64,000 bases of DNA from Isoetes taiwanensis (GCA_021234155.1 JAJEKV010000659.1:59284-123283), one strand, 5' to 3'. Shown: positions 22,550 to 34,384, numbered from the stretch's first letter. The notes: generated by a model not told the origin, from the letters alone. A program made the numbers and translations.

Positions 22550-23802
22550 AGTAGATAGGCTCACGAGTTCGCTTTTGTATATAGGGAAGGCCTATATGAA
22601 AAGAAGGGGGGTGCCACATTTTGTAAAAAATCTCCACTATAATATAATATGCCACCTTTCTAGTCACTTTCGTGGTGTTTGCTTCTTGAATCAGACTGTT
22701 TGTTGATTTTCGCTTCGTGGTGATGAAATGTTTTGAGACGAAAACCATTAACCAAGGTAGGTAATGGAGTGCCATCTAACTCGCCACTTGGAAAACGCTG
22801 GTCTCTAACCACTTGAACAATTTGATAAGGGCCAAAGCCAACGAAACTTGAGTTTACCCTGAAAAATTTTTTGTACCGGAATCATAAAGAAGAACCAAAT
22901 CGCCTTCTTTAAATGTTTTTGTCTTCAGACGCTTGTCATGTAAAGATTTTTGCAAACTGTCCATGAAGAACATTTGAATATAAGCATCCCTTCAAGTTCA
23001 TCCAAACCCGTTCTAATTGATAGACCCTTTCTTTGAGTCACGGCCAGTGGATTATGAGCTTGCTTGAAAACGGAGTGTTGGAAGGATGTATTCAAACGGC
23101 ATGAGAGCTTCTGACCATAAACCAATTTAAAAGGAGGTGGACGGTAGCAATCTTGAAACAAGTATTGTAGGCCCAAAGAAGCGAGGGAAGTTTTATTCCA
23201 TGTAACTGCAGGGGAAGCGTCCACAAATTTTCTTGAGAATGGTGACCCGAGTTTTGTTGGTGCTCTACGCCAAACCATTGCCTTGAGGATAGTAAGGTGT
23301 GCTCTTGTGATGATGTATCGGGGAGATAATCCGTCGGCTTTGATAGTATGATTGATGAAATGGACACCACGGTCGACCGACTCAGCCCGTGAGGCGTCAA
23401 TCGGCGTGATAATTTGTTGATAGAGGACCCTAAGCCGCGGCTTGGCGGTGTTATGCGGAAGTGCACAAGCTTCGCCCATTTGGTGCGTGGTCGAGTGAGA
23501 GGACCGAATGTAAGCAGACGCGGGTGTGCGGCCTTGAGGGAGGATCTATAGGTCCCACAAAAGTCCATTTCCCCACGGAAGGGAAGGGAAGTGGCGGCCG
23601 GCGTCAAGGAAGAGCGTCCGCGGGCCGGGGCGTCTCCGCCCCGGCAAAAGCGTCTTGGTAGAGGCGTGAGCGTGAGCATCTTTAAAGAGTGGGCCAATAA
23701 TACCCCGCGAGAAGGATTTTTTTGCGTCTTTGTGGTGTCACCATGAAAATGACCACCACCGAGCCCTTGATGAGCTTCTCGAACAATATCACGGAACTTC
23801 AT
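22550..23802 (-). pseudogene. Gypsy-B integrase
   Basis: Minus-strand fragments include HQGLGGGHFHGDTT (about 23780; zinc-site His region), CGTYRSSLKAAHPRLLTFG (about 23580; broken core), LPSLLWAYNTCF at about 23170 and PPFKLVYGQKLS (about 23130). They end in a GPY/F-type C-terminus near 22830 (FVGFGPYQIVQVVRDQ, then LDGTPLPTLVNG). The GPY/F module is typical of Ty3/Gypsy integrases. No chromodomain was seen after it. Frameshifts occur throughout. Confidence 0.82.
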
Positions 23803-24047
23803 GAGGTAGAACCACGGCGTCGAAGGATGGTGTCCTTACCCTTTTGTAGAGATGTCCCGCAACCATGGTGTAGTCACGGACCTCTAGGAGAAATTGATGG
23901 CGACGGGATTGTCGCTGCGGGGAGAGGCGCCTTCGCCTTGGTGGAAGAGCACCTGTGAGGAGGTACTGCTGAAAATCATGGAACCAATGTGGTGTTGCCG
24001 TGACAAAAAAGAGTCGAGCATCGAAAAAGCGCGCTCGAGTTGAGGGA

Positions 24048-25270
24048 TCATCCGTGTGGATGCGTGAAAGATAATCCGAACGACATGAGATTTGCCGGCT
24101 TTATGAACGATTTCAAAAGGAGCAAAATTCTTGGAGAAGAAGGACCCAACGAGCAATGCGTCTGCATGGACTTGTTGATCAAATAGAGGAGTGCTTGGTG
24201 GTCCACAAAGAACTTGATTTGACTGCCCAAAAGGTAATGACGGAAGCCGTTGGACACGTAAAATGAGACCCAAAGCTTCACTCGCGGCGAGAATAGTTGG
24301 GCGCCAGCCAGAATTGAGTTTTCTACCATGTGAAGCGATTTGGTTTTGTCGATTGCGCGCATCATATTCTTGAGAAAGAACAGCTCAATAGCAAACGCCC
24401 GAGACATCGACATGAGCGGAAAGGGCTTGTCCCATTGAGGAGGAACAAGAACCGGTGCACGAGTAAGCAAAAGCTTCATTTGTTGGAAAGCAAAGATCCC
24501 CGAATTCAAGCCCGGTAGATTCGTCACCGTGAGTTTATGAATGGGATCGCAATGGCTGCTAGTCCGTAATGAAGGTGGAGTAATAATTGACCTTACCGAA
24601 AGAGCGTGTCTCCTTGATATTGGCTGGTGCTTGAGCCTTGAGCACCTGGCCGATTTTGGCGGTGATCCGTGGTGATGCGCTTTGGCGACAACATGGCCTA
24701 AGCGTAACACCCGAGGTGACGCAAAAGGTGCATTTCTCGAGATTGAGACTAATGCCGGACTCATCACATTTCGGAAGACGAAGTTCCAATTTATCCAAAT
24801 GGTCAGCCCATGGAACTGGCCAAGGCGAGAGAAGTCATCTTGAAAAATTTGCAAGAAGGGATTTTCCTTCATGAAATCATGAAAATCGAGAGCATGATGC
24901 GTTGAAACGTTGATGGAGAGTTTGATAGTCCAAAAGGAACCACCTTGTAGGCAAAAGTGACTTACCGCGGGTGGTGAAGGTAGTCTTGAGTTGATGATTC
25001 TTTGATTGAGATCCGATTGTAGGAAAAACCATCCATGAAGGAGTACATCTCATGTCCACCACCCTTCCTTAACTTGGTCCGTGAAGGGAAGTGGAAATGA
25101 TCACGCCCGTGGCCCGATTGAGTTTCCGATAGTCCACACGTGACGCCGATCTTACCATTGTGTTTGAGGGCAATGACGATGGGGCTCACCCATTCGAATG
25201 TTTGACCTCATAGATCAAACCCGGCCAGGAGTTTGTCAATTTTTGGCCTTGGTATCCACGGTAATTAGGG
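24048..25270 (-). pseudogene. Gypsy-B reverse transcriptase and RNase H
   Basis: The minus strand from about 25190 reads MSPIVIALKHNGKIGVT, GRDHFHFPS and HEMYSFMDGFSYNRISI (the Gypsy RT core before the catalytic box). At about 24840 FLQIFQDDFSRLG is the xxDD catalytic box, with Q in place of the usual L/V. SLNLEKCTFCVTSGV follows at about 24735. After a connection region come the RNase H fragments near 24250-24180: NGFRHYLLGSQIKFFVDHQA and LLYLINK. Several frameshifts make it non-functional as read. Confidence 0.88.
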
Positions 25271-25360
25271 TTGAGCGGTTTTACAAGTTTGCTAAACGGT
25301 CGTAAGCATCAGATTTGGTAGGAATGGTGAGTTCCCCAAGCTTTTGTTGATTCCCAAGAT

Positions 25361-26500
25361 CTACGTAACTCGGGCGAAAATGTGTTTGAAGATTTTGTGA
25401 AACGGCTTTGACGCTGCTAATTGCGATAAGGAGCCGGAAGATTTGCGGCAATGCAGACAAAGTTGATTGTTGCCGACGTCCACAATCTCGGCGTCAGAGT
25501 CCGAATATGGGGTATTGCCGCCCGTGATCCGGACAATGTGTGCGGGAGGTTGGGACATCTTAGGATCGTGGCACTGCGTGTGGTGAAAAAGAGGGGTTGC
25601 TCGGTGTCATCCGGCCAGAGGTTTCATGACAGTGTACATCTTGAGAGTTGGAGGTTGACATCTGAAAAGTGATCAGCGTTGGATTCGGACAGAGGGAGCC
25701 AGGTAGGGGTCAAGCAAAGCAGCCACAGCCTGGTCCCGATCAAGAGTCATTTCTCCCCAAGGATCAAAGATACCGGGGTAGGGATGATGAGGGCGCGACC
25801 GCAGTGGAGCCCGAACTTGATAAATATCTCCTTCTTCTTAACTGTGGTCCGAGAGAGGGTTCCGCGATGTTCAACCGAAATGATCCCGCCTGCTTGCAAG
25901 TCCATGGTGGCATTGAGATGACCATGTTGATGACTAACCGTCCGTGGGCCCAAGAATGGATACTCTTTTGCCCTGGCGGAGAAAAGGTCCGCCGACTAAC
26001 ATTTCATAGTCACCGGATCTTCGCCAGCCTTCCAAACCCAAATTCCATGGGGAAGCCGAGATCACCGATGTTGATGTGAAGAAGAGGTGGACGCCTTGAG
26101 GTCGCGGATATGGCCATTAGCCAACTTGATGTCATATGGGGTAATGCAAAGAGTTGTGTGATGCCCATTTGTTTTATGGAGTTTATCCGCGGATGAGATT
26201 GATTGCGCTACCTCCATCTATTTGAACATGGTTGACTTGCTGATTACCCACCGTGGCATGGACCGTGGGTGTAGAGGTATACAGCCCCAACTAAAAAGCG
26301 GTTGGGAGTGGTAGCTTGGTCCTTGAGAGAGGACGAGTTTCGAAAAATGGTTGCCAAGCTTAAAGGAATTTTGATCTTGGCTAGCTCCTCTTGGAGTTCT
26401 AGAGGCACATGAGAAAAAGGATCTACTTTGGTTCCACCGGTCTTTGGAGTGGTAGTGTAAGCAGCGGAACTTCTTTGAGTAAGTCAACCTCGGCAAAACA
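25361..26500 (-). pseudogene. Gypsy-B protease region and RT-proximal linker
   Basis: Around 26240-26180 the minus strand reads VGNQQVNHVQIDGGSAINLI, the retropepsin active-site region in its D-G-G variant. Nearby frames follow the protease flap-to-core order but are broken. A linker with PPAHIVRITGGNTPYSDSDAE (about 25550) leads into the RT. No further domain is recognised. Confidence 0.6.
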
Positions 26501-26899
26501 ATATTGGGATAACGCCCGAGGCGTGGAGGTTGAGATGTGGAAGGTGTATCTTGTCTTTGTTGAGCTCGGTGGTGGCATGAACATTTGCCAATGCGCCTGG
26601 CCCAGGCTTTACATGAGGTTCAAAATGCTTTGGCTAACTTTGGCATGACATGTGGCATGAGCTTCTCCAAGTCAGGCAAAGTGAACCTTTTTTCGCCCCT
26701 CATGAGGAATGGTGTCAACCGGGCAAAAGGCAAAGGCGTGCCATTGAATAATGGTCAAGGGCGTGATGCAGCAATTACGGCGTGGAAACTAAACCAACCC
26801 AATTTGACGGGTTGATTTGGAGGGATTAAATGCCCGAAAAATTTCCTCTTGTGCTTGTTGATCCGGTGAGGTTGATTTTTGCCGAGTTGGTTGATAAGC

Positions 26900-28617
26900 G
26901 TGATTCGAGGGCTCTTGGTGGCTAGCTAGAAGCCCCGGTCTGGGCCTTGTTTGCCATTAGCAATCCGAGTTGGTGTTGGGCGAATGGGACCGATGTGGTC
27001 CGATTTGTGAAGCATGCACGAACTTGTGGAAGTTGAGGACACGCCGTGGTGGTATGACCCCATTCTTGACGGTGATAACACCCGAGCTTTAGAAGGATCA
27101 AAGGAGAGGGCGTGGGTTGGATCCCGTTATTTGCTCTATTCTGCTGATAGAGTTGAGTGGGTTTACTTTGAAATTGGTGGGCATTTGATAGTGCGATTAT
27201 TCTTTGAGGTGTGGTTTGCACTTGATAAACCATTTTGTTGGTGAAGCGGTGTGGGATGAGTGCGAGTGCACTCTTCCGTGGCATGATTGCACATGTTGCA
27301 TCAGCTTTGCAATGAGGCGGGCCATTGGTGGAGTTGCACTCATTTGCCAAACGGCCTTGGTATTTGCAAATATGGCACCGGTGGCTACTTTGTGGATTAA
27401 GCGTGTTGAGGCTGAAATGATTTAATGGAACCATAGCGAGTGGAATGAGCGGGAGCTCTTGAAGAGCCACGCCGGGGAGGAAACATTGGAAAGTGATTGA
27501 CAAGGTCGATAGCCCTGCTCAAAGTCTTGGGACGCAGTATTCAGTCATGAGTCGAATATTTGGAGGAAGTCCTTGGAGAAACCAGACCAAAATCTGCGCA
27601 GTGTGGGGTACTCCTTGAGCTTACTTAGCGAGAATGTGAAGTCGATCATAAAATCCGGGCGGCACTTCTGCGGGCTCTTGTTGAAGTTCATTGAGTTGCT
27701 TGAGATGAAGTTGATCATCATCCGTGGTCCCATAATGAGAAGGCGGCAGTTCTCATTTCGATCAGTCTTGTTTCCAATGGCTTTTGTTGGACATGAGCCA
27801 TTGATGAGGAGAGCCACGCAGGTGGTGGAAAAAGATGTGGAATTTCGGTTGAGGTTCGCATGACCATTTAGGACAGACTAGAGCCTCAAATTGTTCTTCC
27901 ATGTGGGCTGAAGCACTTTGGTCTAAGGGTTTGCCTTCGTGTTGCAAAGGTGGGATAAAGTCGGGTTTAGTCGAAGGTAGATGTGAAAGTGCCGGAATTT
28001 GGACAGAACAGAGATAGTGAGGATATTGAGGTTGAGTTGGATGTGGCATGGAAGCCCTGAAGGACCCGATGAAGGGGATCGCGTTGAGAAAACGGAAAAG
28101 TAGCTGGAGCATTGGTTTTGAGATCCAGCCAAAGTAAAATGTGAAGGGGAAAGGCGATTGGGAAACGTGGGGAAAGGATATTCTGGGTAGGCAAAGGGAG
28201 GCGTGGTGGATATCAGGTGCCCACGAGGTGGAGAGGATGGTTGTGAAGGAAGAGGCGATGGCTCAAGAATGATGGATGTAGGCATGTTCAGGGGTATGAA
28301 AATGCGGTTGAGAAAGGTTGAGCGATAAGGCTCGATAGTGATGAGGGGACTGAGGTTGTGAGCAATGTTTGCACGCTTGGGGGGCGGGGGCCGACGCAGA
28401 CGAGGATAGGGGTTGGTGGCTCGGGCCCGAGCCCCTAGGCCAGAAGATGGCCTCCCTCTATGTCATAATGATCCATACATGTCGGTTTTTCCGACGGCCT
28501 GATGGCGCTCAAGCGAGAGCCGTCCCCGAGAAAGGAGTTCTGCCCGGGCGTGAAAATCCCAGGACGGAACATGGCGGCAGAGAAAAGTAGGATGGAATCC
28601 GGAGGACGGGGCGGCGG
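26900..28617 (-). pseudogene. Gypsy-B gag
   Basis: From the 5' LTR side, a Pro/Ser-rich N-terminus lies at about 28285-28100. A gag core with HIFFHHLRGSPHQWL at about 27830 matches the 'A..HL.G.A..W' gag pattern. Two zinc-knuckle-like segments follow: CHICKYQGRLANEC (about 27380) and CYHRQEWGHTTTAC (about 27050). In both, the canonical CX2CX4HX4C is altered. Frame breaks are frequent. Confidence 0.75.
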
Positions 28618-29206
28618 TGTTTGGGGTGCGGGTTCGGGACCCCTTGGAAGACACCCCTCGTGAGGACCCGTGGATCCTAACGAAGGAGAGTCCAGGGACT
28701 ATGTCAGCGGATTTTGCAAGAAGAGAAGAAGAAGAAGCGGGGAGTAACAAATGGGAGGAAAACGATAAGCTTCCTTTGATATCAATGATGAACATACATG
28801 AGCTCTCCTGAATAGAGAGAAAAATTGAAAGGAGACAAGACTCAAAACTCATCTAGCCATCATATGCTAGCTCTACTCATATATATAGTACAATGGCCTT
28901 GGGCCCAATATAGACACTACGGTGATCTGGTCGTCGACTCACGGAAGGAGGCCCGATTTTGTGGGAATGTTGCATATTGCCTCTTTTAAATGCCTAGAAT
29001 CACGCCGATGCCGACCTGGGTGACGGGTCATCATTGTCCGGGCGCCTTTTGTTGTGGCCTTGAGGCTTTGAGCTGCGTGGTCCGCTACTTGGTCTTCTGC
29101 TGAGCCTTTGATGGCTGACCCGTGGTGGCCGGGGATCCTTGAGCTTGACCCGTGCATGTCAGATGCATGAATAGTCCCTGCACCCGGGAGGCACGCGGGA
29201 CTAACA
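28618..29206 (-). repeat. Gypsy-B 5' LTR (right copy)
   Basis: 589 bp, the partner of 18195-18792. The TATA-like block lies at about 28879-28893. The bases following it on the minus strand (CCGCCGCCCCG...) do not form a recognisable primer site. Confidence 0.92.
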
Positions 29207-30118
29207 TTAAAATTCTGCCCTTGCTTCATACAATCCACAAGTGGTCGGGTTACTTTTTAGCAAAATTGTGCAAATACTTCCTACTAAAACCGAAGTTGGC
29301 CATATAAGCTTCTCACTTGGGATATATTTGTAGGTGGTTTCACCTTCTCCAAGGCTGCAATCTTACCATGATCCACTTGTAACCCCTTTTCAAACATATT
29401 GCCCAATAGTTTTCCTCCTCTAGTGAAGAAAATACACTTAGCAGATTCAAACTTATGCCATACAATCGCATCTTTCAAGAACTTTTCGAGGTGATCCAAG
29501 TGATCCCTTCCTGGATTCGAAAACACTGTTAGGGTCATCTATAAAAACTCTCAAACAGTCAAAATGTCATGAAAAGCATATGTCATAGCTCGCTGAAATG
29601 TGGTCGGAGCATTTGTAAGGCCAAAAAGGTAATACCTTATAAGCATAAATGCCAAAAGGTGTTCAAAAAGCCGTCATTGCTTGATGTGGTGGATAGATTT
29701 GGATCCGATTATATCGAAAGTAACCATCCAAGAACGAATAGGCCTGATTTCTGCAACAATATCCAACAAAGTGTCTATGAATGGTGTAGGAAAATGATCT
29801 CTTTTGGTAGCTTTGTTGAGATCCCCGTAATCAATGCATACTTGGATTGAGTTATTTGGCTTTCTCTCTCGGTACAATAGAACTGATCCAATCTGAATTT
29901 GGCTAATCGGGTACAATAAATCCACGCCTCCAAAAGCTTCATGACCTCAACTCACTTGCTCCTTCATCTTGGACTCATTCTCCTTTGAGCTTGTTGAATT
30001 TGGTTTTGATCCTTGTTTCAAATCAATTGTATGAACCACAACCTCCTCGTGGAATGCCTTTTAATTCTTTGTAATTTCTTGCCAAAACATCCACAATTCT
30101 CTTAAGAAAGATATCAAA
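29207..30118 (-). pseudogene. Gypsy-A reverse transcriptase
   Basis: The minus strand reads GSVLLYRERKPNNSIQVCID then YGDLNKATKRDHFPTPFIDT (about 29880-29780), LPFGLTNAPTTFQRAMT (about 29620-29580) and the catalytic VFIDD box at about 29535-29550. The thumb follows (HKFESAKCIFFTRGGKLLG) and then LRF..KYLHNFAKKVTRPLV at about 29260. These match the Ty3/Gypsy RT order. A frameshift sits beside the catalytic box. The reading stops at 29212, at the Gypsy-B insertion, and RNase H continues at 18194. Confidence 0.9.
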
Positions 30119-30185
30119 TCATGTTCCTCCTCTTTGATTAAGATCCCTCCAATAGTAACCAATTCTTCTTGATTTCCTTGGAGAA

Positions 30186-30412
30186 ATATTAATGTTCTTG
30201 GTGAATGTGGTGATCAGAATGAATGTGGTGACAATGGCTAATGTGGTGAATGTGGTGATCGTGGTGAATGTGGTGGCAAAGTGATGAATGTGGTGAATGT
30301 GATGACAAAGTGATGAATGTGGTGATTGTGGTGAATGTGGTGGCGGTGAGAGTGAATGTGGTGCGGTGATGGGTGGGTGAATGTGATGATGTGGTGGGCG
30401 TGATGAACATGG
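30186..30412. repeat. GAATGTGGTGAT minisatellite within Gypsy-A
   Basis: Irregular units of gaatgtggtgatcgtggt, gatgaatgtggtga and related forms. It lies between the RNase H-like domain and the RT of Gypsy-A and resembles the gtggtga array in the LTRs of the same element. Confidence 0.88.
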
Positions 30413-30469
30413 ACTGATATGATTTACCTCATCCCTCCAGGGAATGTGCATGCCACCAAGCCGCTTGCA

Positions 30470-30910
30470 CCATTGCCGATTGTGCTAAAGCATCGCCACG
30501 CTATTTTGTTCTCTTGGAACATGTGCCACAATGCCTTTGGCTGAAAATAGGCCTTCAAATCCATGGCTTGTTGATGTAAGCTTCTCAAATTAGCACTTAA
30601 AACCCCGAAATTGATCCATAAGTTGTTTGACACACCAACAAAGAGTCTCCCAAAATAGTTAAACAATCAACATGCTTCTTCTTTGCTAAAGTCATCCCTT
30701 GAATAAGTGCATGATATTCAGCCTCATTATTACCGCTGCTAAAGGCATGGCATACTCAATGTAACAATCTTTTTTATGCCCATATATAAATACTCCTATA
30801 CCTCCATAACTCTTGAGTTTAGAGAATGCACCATCAAAATACATTTGTCCTTCCATAGTGGGCTGATTTCTATGTATTCCATCCATGCTTGATGTCAAAA
30901 TCAACATCTC
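30470..30910 (-). pseudogene. Gypsy-A additional RNase H-like domain (upstream of RT)
   Basis: The minus strand reads MYFDGAFSKLKSYGGIGVFI (first catalytic Asp in FDGA), then NNEAEYHALIQG (Glu), DCLTILGDSLLVCQ (second Asp) and NLRSLHQQAMDLKAYF. It ends in a degraded VADALAQ-like segment near 30490. This spacing is that of a type-1/archaeal-like RNase H, as in the extra RNH of Tat-type Gypsy elements. A second, ordinary Gypsy RNase H follows the RT at 18194-17640, so the element is dual-RNH. Its position between protease and RT is unusual. A frameshift occurs at about 30735. Confidence 0.75.
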
Positions 30911-31636
30911 TACTTGATCTTGATCAATACCTTGCTGAAATAAAGTCTCACCAATGGGTCTTTGAATGGACTCCTCCTCGCATGTTTACAAGAGTCTCTT
31001 GTAACTCATCTTCACCAATACTTTCAAGTCTTTGGATATACTTATCCGCAACTTGCTGTAGAATGACATATTTCTGAAACCACTTGTACAAAGTCTTATC
31101 TTCCTTATCACCCACTTCCAAGACATGAAAACAACTAAGACCTTGCTGCCCTGACACTATAGCATTCTCTTTGCTGATTTCTAATCAAGGGCTGCTCAAA
31201 GAAGGATTGCAAAGAACGGTACCTTTTGCTGATTTCAGGAGGATGATCTATAGTAACCTTGTGTTCTCCTTGAAAGATATTCATTTCGGCTTCCTCCACT
31301 AAGTCTCGATTTTGTATGCGGCGATCTAACCATGTATTAATTTCAAAGAACAAAGTATAAGTTTCAAAGATGCACACTCTCGAAATTTCAAAACCATGAA
31401 CTCCAAGATTGTTTCCACCTCATAAACCTTGCATAAGACATTTTTATGACTCCCATGGGCTGCACCTTCATTTGATTGAAGGCTTTGAGCATCATAGTTG
31501 TCGGTTCCATCATTTTCAATCCAACTTGAAGCGATATGGTAAGGCATTACATTCATTCCACCGGCCGCAGATCTATGTTGGCATCTTTGATTAAATATTC
31601 ATTAATACTCACATCACAAAGAAATGGCCCCGATCC
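30911..31636 (-). pseudogene. Gypsy-A protease and linker
   Basis: The minus strand from 31630 reads PFLCDVSINEYLIKDANID, then a damaged active-site turn (the D-[ST]-G triad is not intact; it reads DLRPVE then stops), MNVMPYHIASSW, AFNQMKVQPMGVIK and YEVETILEFMVLKF. This is the plant Gypsy protease order. Then follows a linker with VTIDHPPEISKRYRS and IQRLESIGEDELQETLVNMR. No further domain is recognised. Confidence 0.75.
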
Positions 31637-33735
31637 TTGATTTTGGGGGTGGTGGCTCCAGTCTACTCTTATTGGTATCATTTGAGATGATTTGTTGGAC
31701 TGAAATTTCTGATTTTGTTTTGTTCAACAAGGCATTACAGAAGGCTTCCGGATCGTCGTGGACCAATAGCAGAGTTGTTCCCATCTATAAAGCCGGTGAC
31801 CCGCGACCGCCTTGACCATTACCGAACAATCATGGTCGGGTTCGGTGTTTGCAAAATTGCTTCTTTGGGATTCTCGAAAGCAGCCGGTTTTTGGGCTGGG
31901 GCGGGGGCAGCGAGAGATAACAGACCCTCACCCGTGCGGTGATTGAACCGAGCGCTCAACCATTGACCACATCTTCACATTCGCGGCTTCGTTGAAGAGT
32001 GCCAGAACCGTCGGGATCTATATTGTTGCCATGGATTTTGCAAAGGCATTTGACATCGTGCCTCGAAAAAACTATGGGCAAGATTGCGGCAACAGGGGTT
32101 CCGGTAGATTTGCACGGAAGCAGATTATGAAGATTCTTTATGAAAGATGCTCGGGTCGGTTGCGACCGACAAACCAACCATTTGATAGTAGTATATCGGG
32201 GGTTCGCCGGGGATGCCCTCTCTCCCCAACATTGTTTGGGCTTTACATTGATCAATTGGAGAGTCGGGCTTGGTCGATAATGGGGCTTACGGGGCTCACC
32301 TTCTCTACGAGGATCATCAAGCGCTTAATATATGATGATGTGGACCTCCTAGCTTACACACCGCCACAGACATGCAACGACATCTCGATGCCCCGGACAC
32401 ATTTTGTCGTTTAACCCGATATGCGCCAATCAACTTGGCCAAGACTAAGGTGGTTTTCATATCATCTTCACGGCCCGAGGATCCCCTCCTTCTAAATTCG
32501 AGGGCGTAATGTGGAAGTAGCATCCACATACAAATATTTGGGAGTGGAGTTTCCGGTCTACTATGCACCGGGACACATCCATATACGCTCACGAAGTTCT
32601 GGCGGGCTGAAAGCACTATATGCAATGCAAAACAATAGTCATAGAGCGGAGTTGTATGATTGGACCCATCGGGTCACACACTGATTTCAAAGTCTTAGTG
32701 GAGCCTGGCCTTTTATACGGGGGGTTGAAGTATGGGGCCCAGAGTATCCCCGCTACTTGGAATGACTTGGAGCGGTCGCGAAAGCCTTCTTGGTAATGAA
32801 AGCACTAGGGGTGAAGTCCACGATCCCATATCAAATTCTAACGCAGAAAGCGGGATTCTTGCCTCTTGAGGGCGGCCCTTGATCGCCACATTGTCTATTT
32901 TCGTAAGGTGGTCAACATGGACGATGCTCGCCTTCCAAAACTAGCTTATATCATGGCAGTGGGGGCCACAACGCCTCAAGGCCTGCGGAGGAAAAAAGAG
33001 AGCTCAATGGATGGCTAGATGGAATGTCGCAGAGCCGCGAGGTGCATACATGTGCAAACAGAGGCATCGCCATAGCTTGAGGCAATATCTTTGACGCTTG
33101 CTTCATCGCCAAGCTTTGGGATGCCAGCCCTTGAACAGTCAAGGCAAACACACTACCACATAAATCCCACATTGGAACGAGGCCCACAATGCTACCGCGT
33201 ACCCACTTGCCCATGAAAAGCCGCAGACTCATTGCCTCCATTCGCATAAAAGGGCACATCATCTTGAATTGAGACAAAGTGGTGATGGATTGGTGAGCCA
33301 CGTCGGGCCAGGTGCTCGTCAATGCCGCCAAATGGGAGTCATTGAGGATGAATCTCATACTCTTCAAAGTTGCCCAAAGATATGATCAAATCGGGGCGCT
33401 TATGCCGAGTTGGTCGGGCCCGGCCGGCCGCTACATGTGACATTGAGCACGGCATCCGTGCGGATGCTAGGACGTTCGAGAGGTCATGGACATGCGAGAT
33501 CGCTATGTCCCTGGCACGACTTGAAATGTACATACACATTTATTTCATGATGATGTATACTTGTGCGGTTTTGCCCGACATTCTTATTAATGCCACGGTT
33601 TTTCCCTCGAAAACCTTGCCGGTGGGGTTTTTAACCGGACAAGAATAAGTTTTAGCAAGGCCCTTCGGGGTCCCATAGGGCGATTGGTCTCAATGGATGA
33701 TAAAAACTATTCTATTCTATTCTATTCTATTCTTT
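31637..33735 (+). mobile_element. LINE-2, 5'-truncated, with (ATTCT)n tail
   Basis: A non-LTR element inserted in Gypsy-A. It begins within the reverse transcriptase (no endonuclease) and ends in a run of attct units at 33705-33735 instead of poly-A. It differs in RT sequence from the L1-type LINE-3, so it belongs to another clade. The left edge is approximate, and no clear target duplication is seen. Confidence 0.8.
31700..32640 (+). pseudogene. LINE-2 reverse transcriptase
   Basis: Segments in order: SWTNSRVVPIYKAGDPRPP with a shifted DHYRTIMVG (RT motif 1, about 31765-31845), then TIDHIFTLRGFVEE in a shifted frame (about 31960-32000), IVAMDFAKAFDIVPR (motif A Asp, about 32020-32065), SGVRRGCPLSPTLFGLYIDQ (motif B, about 32195-32255) and LIYDDVDLLAY (catalytic DD, about 32325-32357). 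The spacing fits a non-LTR RT. Single-base frame changes separate the segments. The sequence from 32640 to 33650 is probably the C-terminal part but is too degraded to assign. Confidence 0.85.
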
Positions 33736-34360
33736 CCCCTAACTCTTGCAACAAATTTGGAGAATAATGCATCAATTGCTCCAAAGTAAGTGTGACTTTA
33801 GTGGCCAAAACTTGGCTGATCACATCATCTTCATTTTGAATTTCCTCATCCACCATAGGAGGCATCACTATGGGCTGATTTTCTGCTATAGACTGAAACC
33901 TGCTTGGGCAATACATTGAATTGCACCTTCTTAGGTGCCGATACCTTCAAAGCTTGTCCCTTCAAAGCTCTGTGGAAAAGAAGTCTTACTTTTCTACGCT
34001 ATCGCACTTACTCTTGGTTCTTGAACCACCTTTTGTGATCTCACAGAAACGCATTTACTTCTCCAATCTCTTCTTCTTGCTGAACTGGGTCATTCTCCAC
34101 CTCAACAAATTCACAATTCACTACTGATTTTGCCTTCTCTTGTTTCTTAAGTTCCTCAATAAGAGCCTTAACTTGAGGATTTTCAATGTACTTTGCATCT
34201 TGAATGCGAACATCATTATTAGAAAGAGGTACCGGGATTCAAACACTTGCCTTGGTGGATACTTGTTGGTTGCCCATTCCGGTTTCCCATGAATTTTTCA
34301 ACAAAGCGCCTCTCATCATGTTTGAATTTATCACATAACTTGCAATACAAATGAGCCTTA
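33736..34360 (-). pseudogene. Gypsy-A gag-protease spacer
   Basis: The minus strand includes LYCKLCDKFKHDERRFVEKF (about 34350) and, near 33850-33730, VISQVLATKVTLTLEQLMHY then SPNLLQELGERIE. The latter resembles the 'L...V.L.L..L..LSPEL' segment that precedes protease in plant Gypsy polyproteins. LINE-2 interrupts right after it. Confidence 0.65.
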
Positions 34361-34384
34361 CTTCACTACAAAGAGAATGAGGGT

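Larger units (their letters stand above)
18195..29206 (-). mobile_element. Gypsy-B LTR retrotransposon, nested in Gypsy-A
   Basis: The LTRs are 18195-18792 and 28618-29206. Each begins TGTTTGGGGT and ends GACTAACA on the plus strand. Flanks are ctaaa (18190-18194) and ttaaa (29207-29211), a 5-bp duplication with one change. The orientation is minus: the purine tract GGTGGGGAG directly precedes the left (3') LTR at 18793-18801, and gag, protease, RT, RNase H and integrase run right to left. About 3.7 kb between integrase and the 3' LTR holds additional coding-like sequence. All frames carry many indels. Confidence 0.92.

Noticed and set aside
30119-30451. His/Thr-rich open frames
   Set aside because: These are translations of the gaatgtggtgat minisatellite.
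32951-33367. 138-codon minus-strand frame
   Set aside because: It is antisense to the C-terminal part of LINE-2 and shows no domain.
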